This document shows positions 31,345 through 32,468 of a stretch of DNA of 32,468 nt, piece after piece (the first letter of the stretch is position 1; the number at the start of each line of letters is the position of its first letter). This DNA is from Bacilli bacterium (GTDB taxonomy: Bacteria > Bacillota_I > Bacilli_A > RF39 > UBA660). The notes below the pieces were generated by a model, which was not told where the DNA came from, did no database searches, and worked only from the letters and a program-made list of their open reading frames with translations. The stretch covers positions 1 to 32,468 of the forward strand of contig JAQVWT010000007.1 of the NCBI GenBank assembly GCA_028709545.1. Direction: 5' to 3'. Position numbers and translations under genes: made by a program.

Positions 31345-32468
31345 ATGAAAAAAATATTAACATTCTTATTAATCTTATTAATGCCAACTATGGTATCAGC
31401 AAGTGAACTTGCAGGTGGGGCAGTATCTAGCATTTTAATGGAGGTTAGCACTGGTAAAATACTCTATGAGTATAATAGTGATGATCAGCTAGCACCAGCT
31501 AGTATGACAAAGCTAATGACGATGCTTTTAATTATGGAGGCTTTAGAGTCTGAAAAAATCACTTTAAATGATGATGTCCTGATTACAAATAATGCAGCTA
31601 GTATGGGTGGTAGTCAAGTTTTTTTAGAAGCTGGTAGTCAAATGAAAGCCGAAGAACTTTTAAAAAGTATTGCCATTGCTAGTGCTAATGATTCATCAGT
31701 TGCAATGGCCGAGCATATATCAGGAACCGAAGGAGCCTTTTTAGCCCAGATGAATAATCGCTGCAAAGAGCTCGGGTGTCAAAATACTAACTTTATGAAT
31801 GTTCATGGACTTGATGCCAATAACCATTATTCATCGGCAAGAGATATGGCACTTATTGCCAGAGAATTATTAAAACATGAAAAAATTTTAAATTATACCA
31901 ATATATATGAGGAATATTTAAAAAAACCTGATGGAAGTTCAACTTGGATGGTAAATACTAATAAACTGATTAAATATTATACTGGACTTGATGGTTTAAA
32001 GACCGGTTTTACTGATAATGCTGGTTACTGTTTAACTGCAACTGCTAAGAGAAATAACATGCGTTTTATTAGTATCGTTATGAAAGAACCAACACCTACT
32101 TCGCGAAATAATGATATAATCGAACTTCTTAATTATGGATTTAGTAATTATAAACTTAAAATAATTCTTGATACAACTAAAGAACTAGGAGAGCTTGAAG
32201 TAATAAAAGGTAAATCTAAAACCGTAAAAATAGCTTTAGTAGAAAATGCCACTAATTTAGAAAATATTAATGAAGAGAAAAAATATACTTATAATATTAT
32301 CGCATCACCTATAAAAGCACCGGTAAAACCTGGTGATATAGTAGGTAGTCTAGATATAATAGAATCAGGAAAAGTAATTTCTAGTTTTGATATAACGGTT
32401 AAAAATAAAGTTTTAAAAGCCAATGTTTGGGATTTATATAAAAGAAATTTAAATAGTATTTTAATTGG
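31345..32468 (+). CDS. D-alanyl-D-alanine carboxypeptidase, DacF/PBP5 type (3' end beyond window)
   Basis: 374 codons are visible with no stop. The signal peptide (MKKILTFLLILLMPTMVSAS) is followed by an S11 peptidase domain with all three motifs: S53-x-x-K56 (ASMTKL), S113-A-N115 (IASANDSS) and K219-T-G (GLKTGFT). A PBP5-C-like beta domain follows (IASPIKAPVKPGDIVGSLDI). It trims the terminal D-Ala of peptidoglycan stem peptides outside the membrane. The C-terminal amphipathic anchor seems to be starting (VWDLYKRNLNSIL) at the window edge. AGGTGA lies 6 nt before ATG 31345. Confidence 0.93.
   Translation, partial: MKKILTFLLILLMPTMVSASELAGGAVSSILMEVSTGKILYEYNSDDQLAPASMTKLMTMLLIMEALESEKITLNDDVLITNNAASMGGSQVFLEAGSQMKAEELLKSIAIASANDSSVAMAEHISGTEGAFLAQMNNRCKELGCQNTNFMNVHGLDANNHYSSARDMALIARELLKHEKILNYTNIYEEYLKKPDGSSTWMVNTNKLIKYYTGLDGLKTGFTDNAGYCLTATAKRNNMRFISIVMKEPTPTSRNNDIIELLNYGFSNYKLKIILDTTKELGELEVIKGKSKTVKIALVENATNLENINEEKKYTYNIIASPIKAPVKPGDIVGSLDIIESGKVISSFDITVKNKVLKANVWDLYKRNLNSILI

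Noticed and set aside
1-32468. tRNA, rRNA, CRISPR arrays, insertion sequences or a DGR reverse transcriptase
   Set aside because: I looked for these on both strands and found no supporting sequence in the window.

Overview
The window is about 32 kb of AT-rich DNA from a low-GC, Gram-positive-type bacterium. TGG encodes Trp throughout and TGA appears as a stop (11574-11576), so the standard bacterial code fits better than the Mycoplasma code. Two sortases, a VPKTG-anchored adhesin, a T-box in front of thrS, a DD-carboxypeptidase, Cys-anchored lipoproteins and TasA-like secreted proteins point to a walled Firmicute. An uncultured gut Bacilli lineage (RF39 or Erysipelotrichales-like) is my best guess, not proven. 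I see no tRNA, rRNA, CRISPR array or intact transposase.

1-11.6 kb is an accessory cell-surface region. It holds a 876-aa secreted protein with two tandem lectin-like domains, then a compact cluster of a thioester/Cna-B adhesin, its sortase and a membrane protein. A class B-type sortase lies on the minus strand. Next come a frameshifted TasA-stalk/FGE-like lectin gene and a further TasA-stalk/lectin-like gene. Three domain ends in this region (1598-1720, 2627-2740, 9711-9833) are about 50% GC and poor in adenine, within genes of about 30-40% GC. Two of them sit between nearly identical flanks. This is the pattern expected of diversity-generating retroelement (DGR) variable regions, but no reverse transcriptase or template repeat lies in the window.

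11.6-15.8 kb starts with thrS under T-box control (the ThrRS lacks the TGS domain). A small accessory insert follows: a perfect 18-bp inverted repeat, a 64-aa ORF overlapping a RhuM-family gene, and a frameshifted Fic-like relic. A DUF421 membrane protein closes this part.

15.9-24.7 kb is mostly housekeeping or conserved genes. In order they are a CPBP-protease pair (one degenerate, one with motifs intact), a membrane-anchored acidic protein, mtaB, a LysM protein, recD2 (apparently leaderless), a 50-aa membrane peptide, an AI-2E-type permease, a transglutaminase-like protein and rpsT.

24.8-32.5 kb carries another TasA-like secreted protein, a coiled-coil protein, a DUF2079 membrane protein, a 539-aa unknown membrane protein, a DUF1292-like protein, trpS, a lipoprotein and a DacF-type DD-carboxypeptidase that runs off the end.

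Promoters can be read in front of many transcription units as TTG-N3, a 17-18 nt spacer and TAnnnT, often with an extended -10 TGn. Two membrane-protein genes (5534 and 15155) have their ribosome-binding sites inside long hairpins whose 3' arms and T-runs lie within the coding sequence, an unusual arrangement that suggests attenuation.
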